Assembly: GCA_017562135.1 (NCBI GenBank)
Contig: QEYB01000448.1
Coordinates: 1,984,001-2,048,000, forward strand
Direction of reading: 5' to 3'
Source: Dipylidium caninum
Lineage: Eukaryota; Platyhelminthes; Cestoda; Cyclophyllidea; Dipylidiidae
DNA: 64,000 nt
This document shows, one piece after another, positions 1-10,746 of the stretch (position 1 is its first letter; the number at the start of each line of letters is the position of its first letter). The notes beneath the pieces were generated by a model. The model had not been told where the DNA came from. It saw nothing but the letters and a program-made list of their open reading frames with translations, and searched no databases. The position numbers and the translations under genes are program-made.

Positions 1-20
1 CACCTCCACCCCTTCCCCAG

Positions 21-2639
21 GAAATCTAGTCAAGCCTCTTAGTGACGCCGGCATTACAAAAGCATCGCCGAATAGCGGGAAAAGGAAGCTTAGCAGTGGA
101 GATAACTCCGATGCCACTCAAAATGACCGCAATGGTGCATGCTCCACCGACTCGGCACTTCACCCTGAATGTGAGCTCCTATTGTTACTATGCCCCTTTT
201 TTGGACTAGAGGGTAAGAACAAGCTACTTGTCGTCTTTGTTATTTCGATATTTAAAATGAATCCCTACCTTTTCCATCCTGCATATAAGTCTCAGGTTTG
301 AGAGAATGGTACTTACGATATTCCTCTTTCTCCCCTCCAACATTCATTTGCCCTCGGCTGCGCATTATTTGATTTCCTTATGGAAATCCCCATTTTAGCC
401 TTTGGGATTGGCCTCTAATTACAAGTTCGCCCTACTGTTTTGGCATTTTGTACTTCACGCTACCATCACCTTTTCGAGTTAACCGCCATTGTGTCGCATC
501 ACTCGCTTCCGCTTTACGCAGTAAAGTTCGCCTTTCAGTGTGCTCTGACCCTCTTCTCCACTCGCTCTCCGCACTAGACTCCTTACACCCTCAGATAACT
601 CTTTTTCACTGTTTTCTCCTGCTTTTTTACTCTGCTCTTTAGTTTTCTGCCAGAAAACGAAGTTATCCTATTTACTCCTTAAATAAGGTCAGAAGTTCGT
701 TCTAATTGTTTTTCCTGACACTTCTAATGTACTTTTGACTTCACATTGAAATATAGTCGACTTTCACAAGATAAAATTGTTTCGTGGGGTAACTTCTGAA
801 TTTCTACTTACATTAGTGGCCTGCAAGTAATAAAAAGCCAGGCGTGGCAGCATATGATTGTGACAATCACCTCCACTTCGGGTAAAAATAATGATAACTG
901 TTAGAGTTTTGGAGATGAATGTTAAAACTGCACAGAATGTCTCTGCTTTTACTTCGAGTTAGTCCGGGGCGTGTTTAACTTAATGGTCACTGTCTCTATC
1001 CTCACCTCCGTTGTTATCCAAATTCGGTAATTTTACTCGTGCCCTGTGATTATGCGTAGCCTTGGGGGTTTCCTCGCTCTCCTTACATCTTTATAAATTA
1101 TTAAATTGGTATCTTATAGGTTTCCTCATTTTAGTCTGCAAATATGCTTCCATCCGTTATTTCTCTATGCAACAAGTTAACGGGGAAGCAATGGCAGCAT
1201 TTCCCCCATGCTATGGGATTTCCCATGAGTTTTAAATAAAACGATGGTGAATCTTTATTCGCTGACATGAGTTGAAGGGGAAGTGTTGCATTTTATCCGG
1301 TAGAAATCTGATAATGTGTTTAGGGGGGGGGGTAAAAAATTACGGCATAATTCTGAATAGCGTCTTATGAATAAAAAGGTACTGTTGTTATCAAAATAAT
1401 AGTTGTTCTTTAATTACTTTGGATAATTCAGCAGGTGAATCTCTTCTTTCGCAAGACGGAGACATGCATGCATCGACAAATTCATCTGTGGAGAATTCGT
1501 GCAAGACAGGCGGAGCAGAAGGAACAGGTCTGACCAACTCAGCTCCCCTTTCGGTGTCCACTGTCACTGCGGCATCGCCGAGTAACGCGGAGGCCACTAC
1601 TGCCGCTGCTCCAAATACGGCTGTCGCTTCAGCAGCCTGGCTGTTTCGGAAGATTTTTGTGTCCAACCTCCTCCCCCCATTTTTGACCCCAATGGAACTA
1701 TCTACATCAGTACGGTAGGAGAATTGGCAACAACCTATCGCTTAGCCTCAAAGTACTTGATAACGCCCTCATAACTGGTACCTAGTTTATCTGCTACCAA
1801 TTTGTACGTGGGTTAAGACCTTAACTTCATCTCTTGCGTTCTTTGACGATTATTTCGCATGACAATAGCGTAGTCGATGTTACGACCGCATATTCTCACG
1901 TTCCCTTATTGACCCTGGTAGTTATTTGTCAAAATTACTTAAATACCAACTTCTGAATGTACAACGAATGATAAAGTTTGGGTATTCAGTAACCCGTATC
2001 ATATCTCGCCTTGACTAATTCCCTCTGCAGAACAATTGGCTCTAAAATAATAATTTGTGTCTGTAAATTTGTTTCGAACTACGTCATAAGATCTCTGCGC
2101 CTGACTCAATCTGGTAACGATGTTCGTCTTAGATGGACGGAACAGCTGCTATTTCGGGAGGTGTAAGTACAGCTCTGGTCCCGGCAACTACGACAATCAC
2201 CTCCACTTTGCCGCAGATTCAGATACATCCACAACCACAGCCATCGGCGGCAGCTTTCGCTGCTGCCGCTGCGGTGTTTCCTGGCGATCCCCATCATCTC
2301 CAATCTCGAGGCCCTATCCAAATATGCTATTCAACTTCCCCCGCATCTACCGCTACCGCCAATCCAAGCGCCAACGACCCCGCGACAATCATCTTGCCTC
2401 CTTCCAAGCCCCAGATGTTTGGTCCAATGCTAGTGCCCATCGGGGCTGCAGCGGCTTCCGCCGCTCTCCCAACTACGCCACTTACCCCCACTTTTTCCTA
2501 TGCCACCACTGCCGCTGCCAACCCTACTACTGCATTCCATGCCACACATACGCTGCCGCCACAAGCCGTGGTAACCAAACCCGAGGCCGTGGCGACTAGC
2601 TCCTCGATGGAGGCCACCTCAATCACCGCCGATGTGTAG
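21..2639 (+). CDS. 3' part of an unidentified Ala/Thr/Pro-rich protein (three exons)
   Basis: I do not recognise this protein. Three exons can be proposed. The first is 21-170, after a CCCCAG acceptor and ending at GTGAGC in phase 1; it encodes a Ser/Asp/Asn-rich stretch containing SGKRKLSSGDNSD. The second is about 1432-1714, opening in matching phase, with Ser/Thr/Ala-rich sequence. The third is 2133-2639, after a CTTAG acceptor, encoding 168 residues rich in Ala, Thr and Pro, with runs such as AAAFAAAAAVF and a TAG stop. Low-complexity composition and no visible enzyme motif suggest the disordered C-terminal tail of a regulatory or nucleic-acid-binding protein; that is inference. The 5' part lies outside the window. 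The reading frame seems to change within exon 2 near 1620-1680, so its end is uncertain: frame A reaches a stop at 1716-1718, while another frame encodes IFDPNGTIYIST and reaches a GTAGGA donor in the phase needed by exon 3. Confidence 0.5.
171..2132 (+). other. introns of the first gene
   Basis: 171-1431 and about 1715-2132 lie between the proposed exons. They begin with GTGAGC and GTAGGA and end in TTCAG and CTTAG. A run of ten G occurs near 1322-1332. The short open frames inside look like chance. Confidence 0.45.
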
Positions 2640-4363
2640 CTTCTTACGGCAGTTGTGCCTCATCGTATGTACATAGACGCCTTCTGATACATTTCCTTGT
2701 TCACTCCCTCACTCGATCAACTGATCACTTCATCTTATCTCTTTAAATCTCCCTACATGTATGTGTGTGTTGTGTGCATTCTTAGAGATTGGTATCGGAA
2801 GTGATTGTAGAGGGAGCGTGAATTCCGGTAACATGCATTGTACGATAATGCAAATCGAGAAATAACAATTGTAGACTTTGTTCTATTGAGTTTCTAATGG
2901 GTCGGGCCATTCCGATACGTTTTGTGTCATCATGTTTATTTGTTTTTCCAATCCTTCAGTCATTATTTGTGTTCCTCCCCAATCAAGTGATTATTTGATC
3001 CCCAAATTAGTTTCCGTAGTTTCTAAATATCTAATCGGATTTTGACAGCCATGATTTATTAAACCTAATGCAACTCTACGAGTGTAATCATTCCCTAGGG
3101 CTAGCCGTAGTTGGGTAGTCGATTAAGCTAGCCGAGTCTTAATCGTAGGGGTTCAAGTGTTCAAATGTGTACTGCGTGGTAAAGTTCCTCCTTTTGGGTA
3201 ACGTAGGTAACTTAGCGAGAAGGCTATCGAGGTCTCGATAATAACGATCTAGTTTTGTGCTATACTAGCTAAGCGGTTTTCAAACCGGAAAAGTGGGCAG
3301 TAAGGTTCTTCTTGTGAACAAGATTCCCGACTCTCAGAAGAGAAGAATAAAACCCGAATCGCAGAAGTTGGATGCTGTTTTAACTTCGAAAAGGTAACTA
3401 CCACCTTGGTTTTATGCTGTTAGAGTATTCACACACCCAATTAAACCTTGTTGTTGATATATGTGAAACCAAACTTTGTCCCATTCGCGTGACAAATTTT
3501 TCAATGCAATATATGGTCCTCCGGTTTTAATATGCTTAAATAGACCTGCGTAAGGAGATCAGTATGCTGGGTGTTCTTAGAATCTTCTTGTAGACGTTTT
3601 AAACCAGAAAGGTTATAATCGCCTACTATTTTCGTAATAGACCATCCTTTTCAAAGAGATAAACTCAGAACGACTTCGTATATCAATGATTTAAAGGTTC
3701 GGAAAGAGGTCGCGTGATTATCGCGAGAGGTGAAGGGTTTTAACCGCACACAGAAAGCTTATAAAAAGGGAGAAGCCAATGATATAAAGTGTAATTGGTG
3801 TGGCGAATAATTAGGAAATGAAAAACACATTAACGTTTTGGATAAAATTACACCGTGCTTCCAACGTCGCAGGGTTGCACGACTAATTTTTAGTGTCGAT
3901 TAGACGAACTGATCTACCATACCATACCATTCTTGCTCCCTCGCCGCCGTTAATAGAGCTGGGACGTAAGCCACTTCTATTTTTTGTTAAGCATTCTAAT
4001 AAAAAGCAAAATGACTTCAGGCTAATTGAGAAATAAGCAAAAAGGATATGTGATAGGGGAACTGTAACATAATGTTGGGTAAAAACACGCTGAAATACGC
4101 TTGTGGAGTTATTATTTCAAGTTGCGTCCTCAGAAAGTGGTCTCATAAAAAATGTATCAAGACCACATGTTAAACAAGTTACTGCCCTCGAAAAAATAAT
4201 GGAAATTCATAATCGTGCAAAAATTTTACACAAATTGTTATTTCGTAAATTTAAAGTGTAACCATATCTCGGAGAAAACCTCAGAATTTGGCTTCCATGC
4301 GGCTATTTGTTTATGCGGTCCAGCATTTGCGCGCGTTACCTTTGATAGCGAGCACGATTAGAG
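2640..4363. other. intergenic stretch between the first gene and RPS18
   Basis: About 1.7 kb with no supportable coding region, RNA gene or mobile element. It is AT-rich and contains scattered short repeats, such as GCTAGCCG near 3100 and again near 3130, and a small CCATAC repeat near 3920. The last 200-300 bases probably include the RPS18 promoter, but I see no clear TATA box. Confidence 0.4.
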
Positions 4364-4939
<576 letters not shown>

Positions 4940-4947
4940 TTTTGTAC

Positions 4948-4953
4948 AATAAA
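4948..4953 (+). terminator. RPS18 polyadenylation signal AATAAA
   Basis: Canonical AATAAA hexamer nine bases downstream of the RPS18 TGA stop (4937-4939). The very compact 3' UTR suits a ribosomal protein mRNA. A 6-bp stem with a TTTC loop follows immediately at 4954-4969. Confidence 0.8.
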
Positions 4954-5191
4954 GTGTCCTTTCGGACGCTTTTTGGTGTCATTTTATCGAAATTGATGCC
5001 TTAATTCAGACACATCGGTGTGCGCCTCGGTACTTGCCTCACTTTTTTACTAAGTTAGGATTTTGGTAACCTAAATACTTTGCGCTCTTTGGATTGGGTC
5101 ATTTCAAAACTTCCAAAATCTAAATGAAGATTTATTTTTGAGAGCTGAGGTGCTTTTGAATTATTTGTGGTCGTGTGAATTTGACGCTTGC

Positions 5192-5284
5192 CTAGTAAGC
5201 ACATCGCGCGACTAGGTCAGGAGGCTCTCCCCGTGTGGCTTTCTTCAAAACTTTGAAGAATCCCATGGAAGCCTGGCTGTTTTG
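5192..5284 (-). other. aldolase paralogue, alternative terminal exon B
   Basis: A second exon of exactly 93 nt after a TTTTTAG acceptor. It encodes 30 residues starting [11 protein letters not shown] and ending DLVARCAY, then TAG. It shares NS.ASMG and VA..AY with exon A and has the same acceptor phase, so it is a tandem duplicate. The middle differs (a basic stretch, [11 protein letters not shown]). With exon A carrying its own stop, use of B requires skipping A. Confidence 0.85.
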
Positions 5285-8200
5285 CTAAAAAGGAAAGTTA
5301 CCGCATTTATATCAAACACCCGCAGGTTACCTAGTGAGCAGTAATAGATAGTCTTTATTTATCAAAATCTTGGGTGCCCTAACAGAAATTTTGGTTGAAT
5401 TTTCTTCATATTAAAGTAGGTTAAGGGGAGGGGGGTTGAACTAATAGGCGTAATTGGCAACGAAAAATGATCTCTTCGCAGTGAAGACATTCTTCACCCC
5501 TCGATAACGGCCCATGGAAGCTTCAGAATTATGCTAAAAGTGAAAAATTTGTCTACGTTTAACCTCTGTCGATTTTGAGTTTTGCTTTCGGCGAGTGACT
5601 TATTCTTTCGATCACATGAAAGCGATTATATTTGGATGTGAATAACTTATGATTAATTTAAATCTCATTGTTCTTACTCTTGCCAGTCGCATGAGGACAC
5701 ACTGGGCATTTGGAGTGTTCCCATCAGCACCTTTCCAAGCCATGAGGACGGCATTATGCATAGCTCTCCCAAAACTAAATGTAAGCGTCCAAGGTTTTCT
5801 TCCCTCGATTGTGTTGATCCTATTTAGGTTCAGCGTTGCGTCGTCCTCAGAAAGACCTCCCGATAAGAATAGAATGCCTATACGAAAAAGAATAGGAATT
5901 AAGTGACGTTGGGTTAGCCCCGGGGTTAAATAGCCATGAGAACGCACTGACCAGGAATTGCCGGAGGTGTCGTCCGTTGAAGGACCTCCAGGGTTGTTTT
6001 CGCGTTTTCATCGATGGTAGATTGGTGACAGTTCGTATGTCCAGAGCGGACGAAATTTGCTTCAAGTAAAAGGCCTTCCATGAAAATGTGGTGGTCCTGT
6101 AGGGCTTTGAATACACAGGACAGGACGTCTTGGTGGATTCGTTGTGCCGTTTTAATGGTATGATTCCCTTCAGCGACTATTTCCGGCTCAATTAACGGAA
6201 CCAGCCCTGCCTGCAAAAGAAGGAACCTGTCTTTTACACATTGGAGACCAGTGTTTACAACGGAGATCTTGTCTTTTCCGTTGTGTGAAGTCATGTGGCT
6301 ATGCGTTTTGACAATGCCACTTTAGTACCAATTGGGTCGCTTGGTCGGTGCTATGCTAATCACCAGATTAAGGGAATCGACGGCATTTTAAAGACTCTAG
6401 ACTACCAAGTTGCGTCAACGAGCTGGGTAAGTGAGTAATTTGTCGAGCGAGTTGTTAATTAATGAAGGATTCCCTTCCACCCAGAGTATATGTTTTGTTA
6501 ACTTGACTCTCGTGGTTAGGATTTGGTAAACCCGTACACTTTGTGGTGGTTTGGGTTAGCAGTCAGAGTTAAGGGGCTGAATCATTTCGTGTAGAAGAAA
6601 GACAGACTACCACATGGCTCCATACTGTTGCCATGAGGCGACAGTCGGTCAGTCCATGGTTTCACATTGAACAAGAACGAGTCCTATGAGCAGGGCATCA
6701 CACCCCTCAGTTGGTTGGTATGACCATCGAAGATGTCCTCCAAACTACCTAAAAGTAGCCTATGAAGGCTGGAGAGAAGGCTACAGGTGTAGCGAGATGC
6801 AATAACAACTAGACAGACGTGCTCTCGTTGTTCACTGAAGTTATCTCTCTTTTACATTTTGCTAACCAGTGCATTTAATTCGTTTGGTCAACTAACCACT
6901 TGGCTAACGGCGGCATAGCGGGCAAGCACATTGGCGACTTCCATGAGAGCAAGACGAGAGGGCGTGGGCGCCGAGATCTTAAAGACACATCGCCACTTAG
7001 CGAACCGGCATCCTCGCCGACGATACTCCTCGCAACGTTTGGTCAGATCGTCCAGGCCTTCGGTGGTGCACTCGTCGAAGGTGCCCGGCAGAGTGACAAA
7101 CCCTTTGTTCACCTTTATCCCCGGAATGATATGCCTATTCTACAACAAACAGTCATACAAACTTTCTGTTTGAACTCAGGAGTAGAACGTGTGTTTCCTC
7201 CCAAGTAGCAATAATAGATGAAAGTGGTGAAACTGGGGGTCACATTACCAGACAGAGTGGGTGTGCTCGTAGCGGACTGGGGAGGGGGGGCGAGGGGGGG
7301 GGGGGGAGCTTAAGTGCCTGTCATTGTGCCGAGGTAATAAAGTGTCTTTGGCGGGCACTGTAACCCTTAAAACTACAACTCCTTTTTACTACGCATATTT
7401 ACTTTCTATTTGTGCGGCGCCATTCACTCAAACTCTCATCCGACACAAATGAGCGAGAAGGAGACGCCCAGTTTCCTGCCTGTGAACCCACCAAAATGCG
7501 GTCAACTTTGATGCGTACCTCAAAGCAGAATTCTACCCTTAACGAGTATCATTTGAGAGGTTGGAGGTCTGCCGCCCCAATATTTTAACGTCTCGACTAC
7601 TGTCAGGCCTTAAAACTGCTCCGCGAGTCCGACGAAAGACCACCAGAGGTCTTAAAAAACTTGAAGCAGTCTGGTGATTCTCCTGTGAAGTAGAACAGGT
7701 GACACACTGAGAGGATCATGGAGGCATACTCCTGGTTCTCTTGATGCGATCATTTGTGAATCAAAATTACCTTCTCCGCCTCTGAGAAATCCACAGGCAT
7801 TTTTCGTTAGTTTGTCATTGTGTCAATTACAAACTGATGTGCCATTTTCACTTGGTAAAAAAAAGCGGACGTTAATATTAGCTAAGTTTGGAGGTTTCCC
7901 CTAACCGCGGATCTCCACTTTCTGCTCGTAAGAATGGATGCAACGTCCTGAGCCTTGGCCGTGGCAGTCGCAGTTTGCCCAGACAATCCCCCGTAGACCG
8001 CCGTCGCCTCTGCCCCCAACCAGACGCCTCCGGTTTTGTCAATTACAAGCCACCAGCCCTTTTTCCCTGTCAAGACGCCAGTGACGGCACTAGTTCAAGA
8101 GGCATAATGACGATGGCATTTTGTCAGTGTATCCGTCCATTTGCCCTCCTACAAAACCTTTTTATCAAGAGAAACAGTCTGAAAGATCACATGCACCAGC

Positions 8201-8878
8201 ACTGTGATTGTTTGTTGACGGACCCAGTAAGTGCGCGATGCAATTCGCTTGTTTACTAAATCGTGATGGTTCCGCAGCACGGGCGAAAGCACGAGAAGGA
8301 ACTGAAATTCACCGCTTCCAGCGAACATATCTGGTTGAGTGTGATCGCTCCTTGGTTATTCAATAGGTCCAAGAGCCTTTCCTGCCAAATTACTGGAGAA
8401 TGTGGGCACTTTCCCCCAAATATTCGTGGAATCTCACCTGCTTAAATCACCAAAATTGAGCGTCTCACTCTCTAAACACACTTTCCAGCTATTCAACTCT
8501 TAAGTAGAATTAAATTCTGGGCGCAACTTGAAATAACGTTCCTTAACTTACGGTGATCAGCTCAATCATGGATCGGCCATCGGAGGCCTGCTCATTCAGG
8601 GCCTCGGGATGTATAATGATGCCGGAAATGTACTTCTTAATAGAGCAGTCTGTGCCGTAGAGGAGTTCCCTGTACTTCCTGCGGTTCTCTGGGGTATTTT
8701 CTAGTCCGATGGAGGAGAAACGAATGCCCAGGGTGGTCGGTGTCTCATCGGTGGCCAGGATGCCCTTTCCACAGATGATGAGCGCATTCGCCGTCTCCGC
8801 CAATTCATCCAAGTTTGTCTGTGGCAGGTAGACGGGGTATCGTGGGCCTTTCTCCCGGTTTACGTCGCACAGCACCAT
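5192..8878 (-). CDS. class I fructose-bisphosphate aldolase paralogue lacking the Schiff-base lysine
   Basis: Family reaction: cleavage of fructose-1,6-bisphosphate to two triose phosphates in the cytosol. Coding exons on the minus strand: 8552-8878, 6897-7139, 5952-6210, 5678-5877, then a terminal exon at 5441-5533 or 5192-5284. Either form totals 1122 nt or 373 residues, normal for the family. All junctions match family spacing. Retained: [10 protein letters not shown] (Asp33), GIKVNKG (Lys107 region), FAKWRCV (Lys146 and Arg148), IEPEI (Glu187 and Glu189), FLSGG (Ser271), FSFGRA (Arg303) and a terminal Tyr. The Schiff-base lysine (Lys229 of rabbit muscle enzyme, normally in LLKPNMV) is replaced: the sequence reads GLLLEANFV, so Glu stands for Lys and Ala for Pro. 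The start at 8878 is the first ATG after an in-frame stop and has G at -3. The divergence suggests a non-catalytic or repurposed paralogue; the ordinary aldolase would be encoded elsewhere. Confidence 0.93.
5441..5533 (-). other. aldolase paralogue, alternative terminal exon A
   Basis: A 93-nt open exon after a TTTTAG acceptor. It encodes 30 residues starting [12 protein letters not shown] and ending SFFVANYAY, then TAG. This is close to the usual aldolase tail (NSEA..GKY...SLFVANHAY). Exon 4 ends in phase 0 at GCAAGA with donor GTAAGA, so this exon joins in frame with no intervening stop. It lies 144 nt beyond exon 4. Confidence 0.88.
7140..8551 (-). other. aldolase paralogue intron 1
   Basis: 1412-nt intron with a GTAAGT donor and TTGTAG acceptor. 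It holds a G-rich tract at 7279-7306 (plus strand) and no recognisable coding exon. Intron 2 (6211-6896) likewise shows nothing further. Confidence 0.7.
7279..7306. repeat. poly-G tract
   Basis: Interrupted G homopolymer ending in 13 consecutive G, inside the aldolase intron 1. Such tracts are prone to length error in assembly. Confidence 0.85.
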
Positions 8879-9569
8879 CTCGCCTGTTGGCCGCCCGGCC
8901 GCTGGACACGCTGCTGGGGATCACGTGTCCTATCGATTGTCGTCCGCGTCCAGATCCCATCCACGGCCACGCTTCGCGGGCCCCAACGCCCCCACCGAAT
9001 TACCGACCGACCGACCGAGTCGAGCGCGCGACTGCTACTTTTACCGACTATTCGAATTTCATTGTTCCTCTGCAATTCGGGTTAAGGTAACTCGTTCCAG
9101 CATTCCCGCGGTTTTTGACGCCAAAAATGGGACCACATCCACATCGTTTTGGATCACATTTTTACATTACTTATGGATGAGAGGGACCGTGATGAGAAGA
9201 GAGTACGTGGGAAGGGGCGGAGAACACCTTCCGCATACCTCTGAGCAGGGGAATCGCCCTCCTCTCAGGCGTAGTCTACTCCACTCACAAATCACGGAAT
9301 GTGGGGCCAATGAGTGAATGACAATAAAATGGCTATGGAAAAGCACAAATCCATTAAACGTTCGCCTTAGTCTCTCTATTTAAAACGATTATTTTGTCCC
9401 ATAAATGGGGATTCGTGTGCTACTTCTCAGGTAGAAAGGGGAAAACCAAGTCTAAGTTGCTCTCTAAAATGGTCGATCTCGAAAAATCCTCGTCTTCTGG
9501 CATCGAGGTGGCAATTATTCACCCAATCCCTGTTTCGAACTGGGAGACGCCTCCGATTGGGAAATAAAC

Positions 9570-9591
9570 GCAGAGCAGCTGATTTAGGTGT
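9570..9591. repeat. 22-bp dispersed repeat, copy 1
   Basis: Identical to 10725-10746; key core CAGCTGATTTAGGTG. The preceding bases (GATTGGGAAATAA here, AATTGGAAATTG there) are loosely similar, suggesting fragments of one degraded repeat family. Confidence 0.5.
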
Positions 9592-10724
9592 ATAGTTCCC
9601 GAACTGTATGCTGATAGGCAGTCGTGTAGGGTCCAGTGTGCTGCGAACCACTTTCAATTTGATCCTACCTTTCATTCGACGCTTTCACTTCTTCCAATTA
9701 GCATCATATTTTAGCGAAATCCCGACCAATGCCCCTTCCCCCTATTCAAATGCCTGGATGGATATAAAATAGTCAAAATGAGTGTGTTTAACGGCCATTT
9801 GGTTAAGAATATGCCTCTGTTGGCTACTGGACCAAGTTCTGCGTCGTCAACGGATGCTCAAGTCGAGGCAGCTTGAGCCTAGAACCCGCCAACGTCACCC
9901 CCTTCTTAGTCCTAACATCGGCTTCCCCCATCTGTTGGCCGCCCATTACACAACACGTCGGCTGACAGCCCCACACTGCAACGACTACTTCTCGGCAAAA
10001 CACCGACCCGCTAATGAGGGGCTGCCTTGAGAGCTTTGATTTGAACCCGCCACCCCCGCCTGTCGCCTACCGCAGAACACCCTGATGCGGAGGACGGAGA
10101 GGAGTCTTAGGGGAAGTGGAGGCTCCGAGTTGGTCTGTGTGCGTGTCTCCTTCTTACCATAAATGTAGTCTCCTCAGCCGTGTGGCGCAAACCCCCTCAA
10201 TCCGTCAGATCTGTCGATTTTCTGTGAACTTGACAATACCATCAACTGTACCAGTGTCGCATGCGCCATGCGTCCCAACATTGCGGTGAGTTGCTCGCGT
10301 AAGGGATCTTCAACTACGTAGGCGTATTCCTTTCCTACCCGCGCGACACACACGAGGCACCTTGAGGATAAATAGGTAATTAGTTAAGTGTAAGCAACCA
10401 TGGCGGAAAAAGTTGGCCTCAATGACCCTGCTCGGTTAAGTAGTCACGTGGATGGCACAACTTGTCGTAGGCTTTCCGGACACCTCAGCTCAGCGGAATT
10501 TCGCTGTCACTCGTACAATGCCACTGGTTGGCTGTACTAATGCAGCAGTCTCCCAGTCCTCGCATTTTTTTCTCTTAGTCCTTATTCTTAACCCGACGGG
10601 ACGGTAATCCATCTCCCCGCCTGTTTCGTTAAATTTGGATAGCTTGCGAACGAGGCGGTGGAGGACGGTGGAACAGGGTGTGGCAAGAAGCGGTAAAACA
10701 ATTGGAAATTGTCTCAGACAACTG

Positions 10725-10746
10725 GCAGAGCAGCTGATTTAGGTGT
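10725..10746. repeat. 22-bp dispersed repeat, copy 2
   Basis: Second copy of the 22-bp segment at 9570-9591, same orientation, about 1.15 kb downstream. Confidence 0.5.

Noticed and set aside
6700..6800. Another aldolase exon carrying the missing catalytic lysine, within intron 2
   Set aside because: I scanned 6211-6896 on the minus strand for an LLKPN-type coding segment and found none, so mutually exclusive exons for the active site are not supported.
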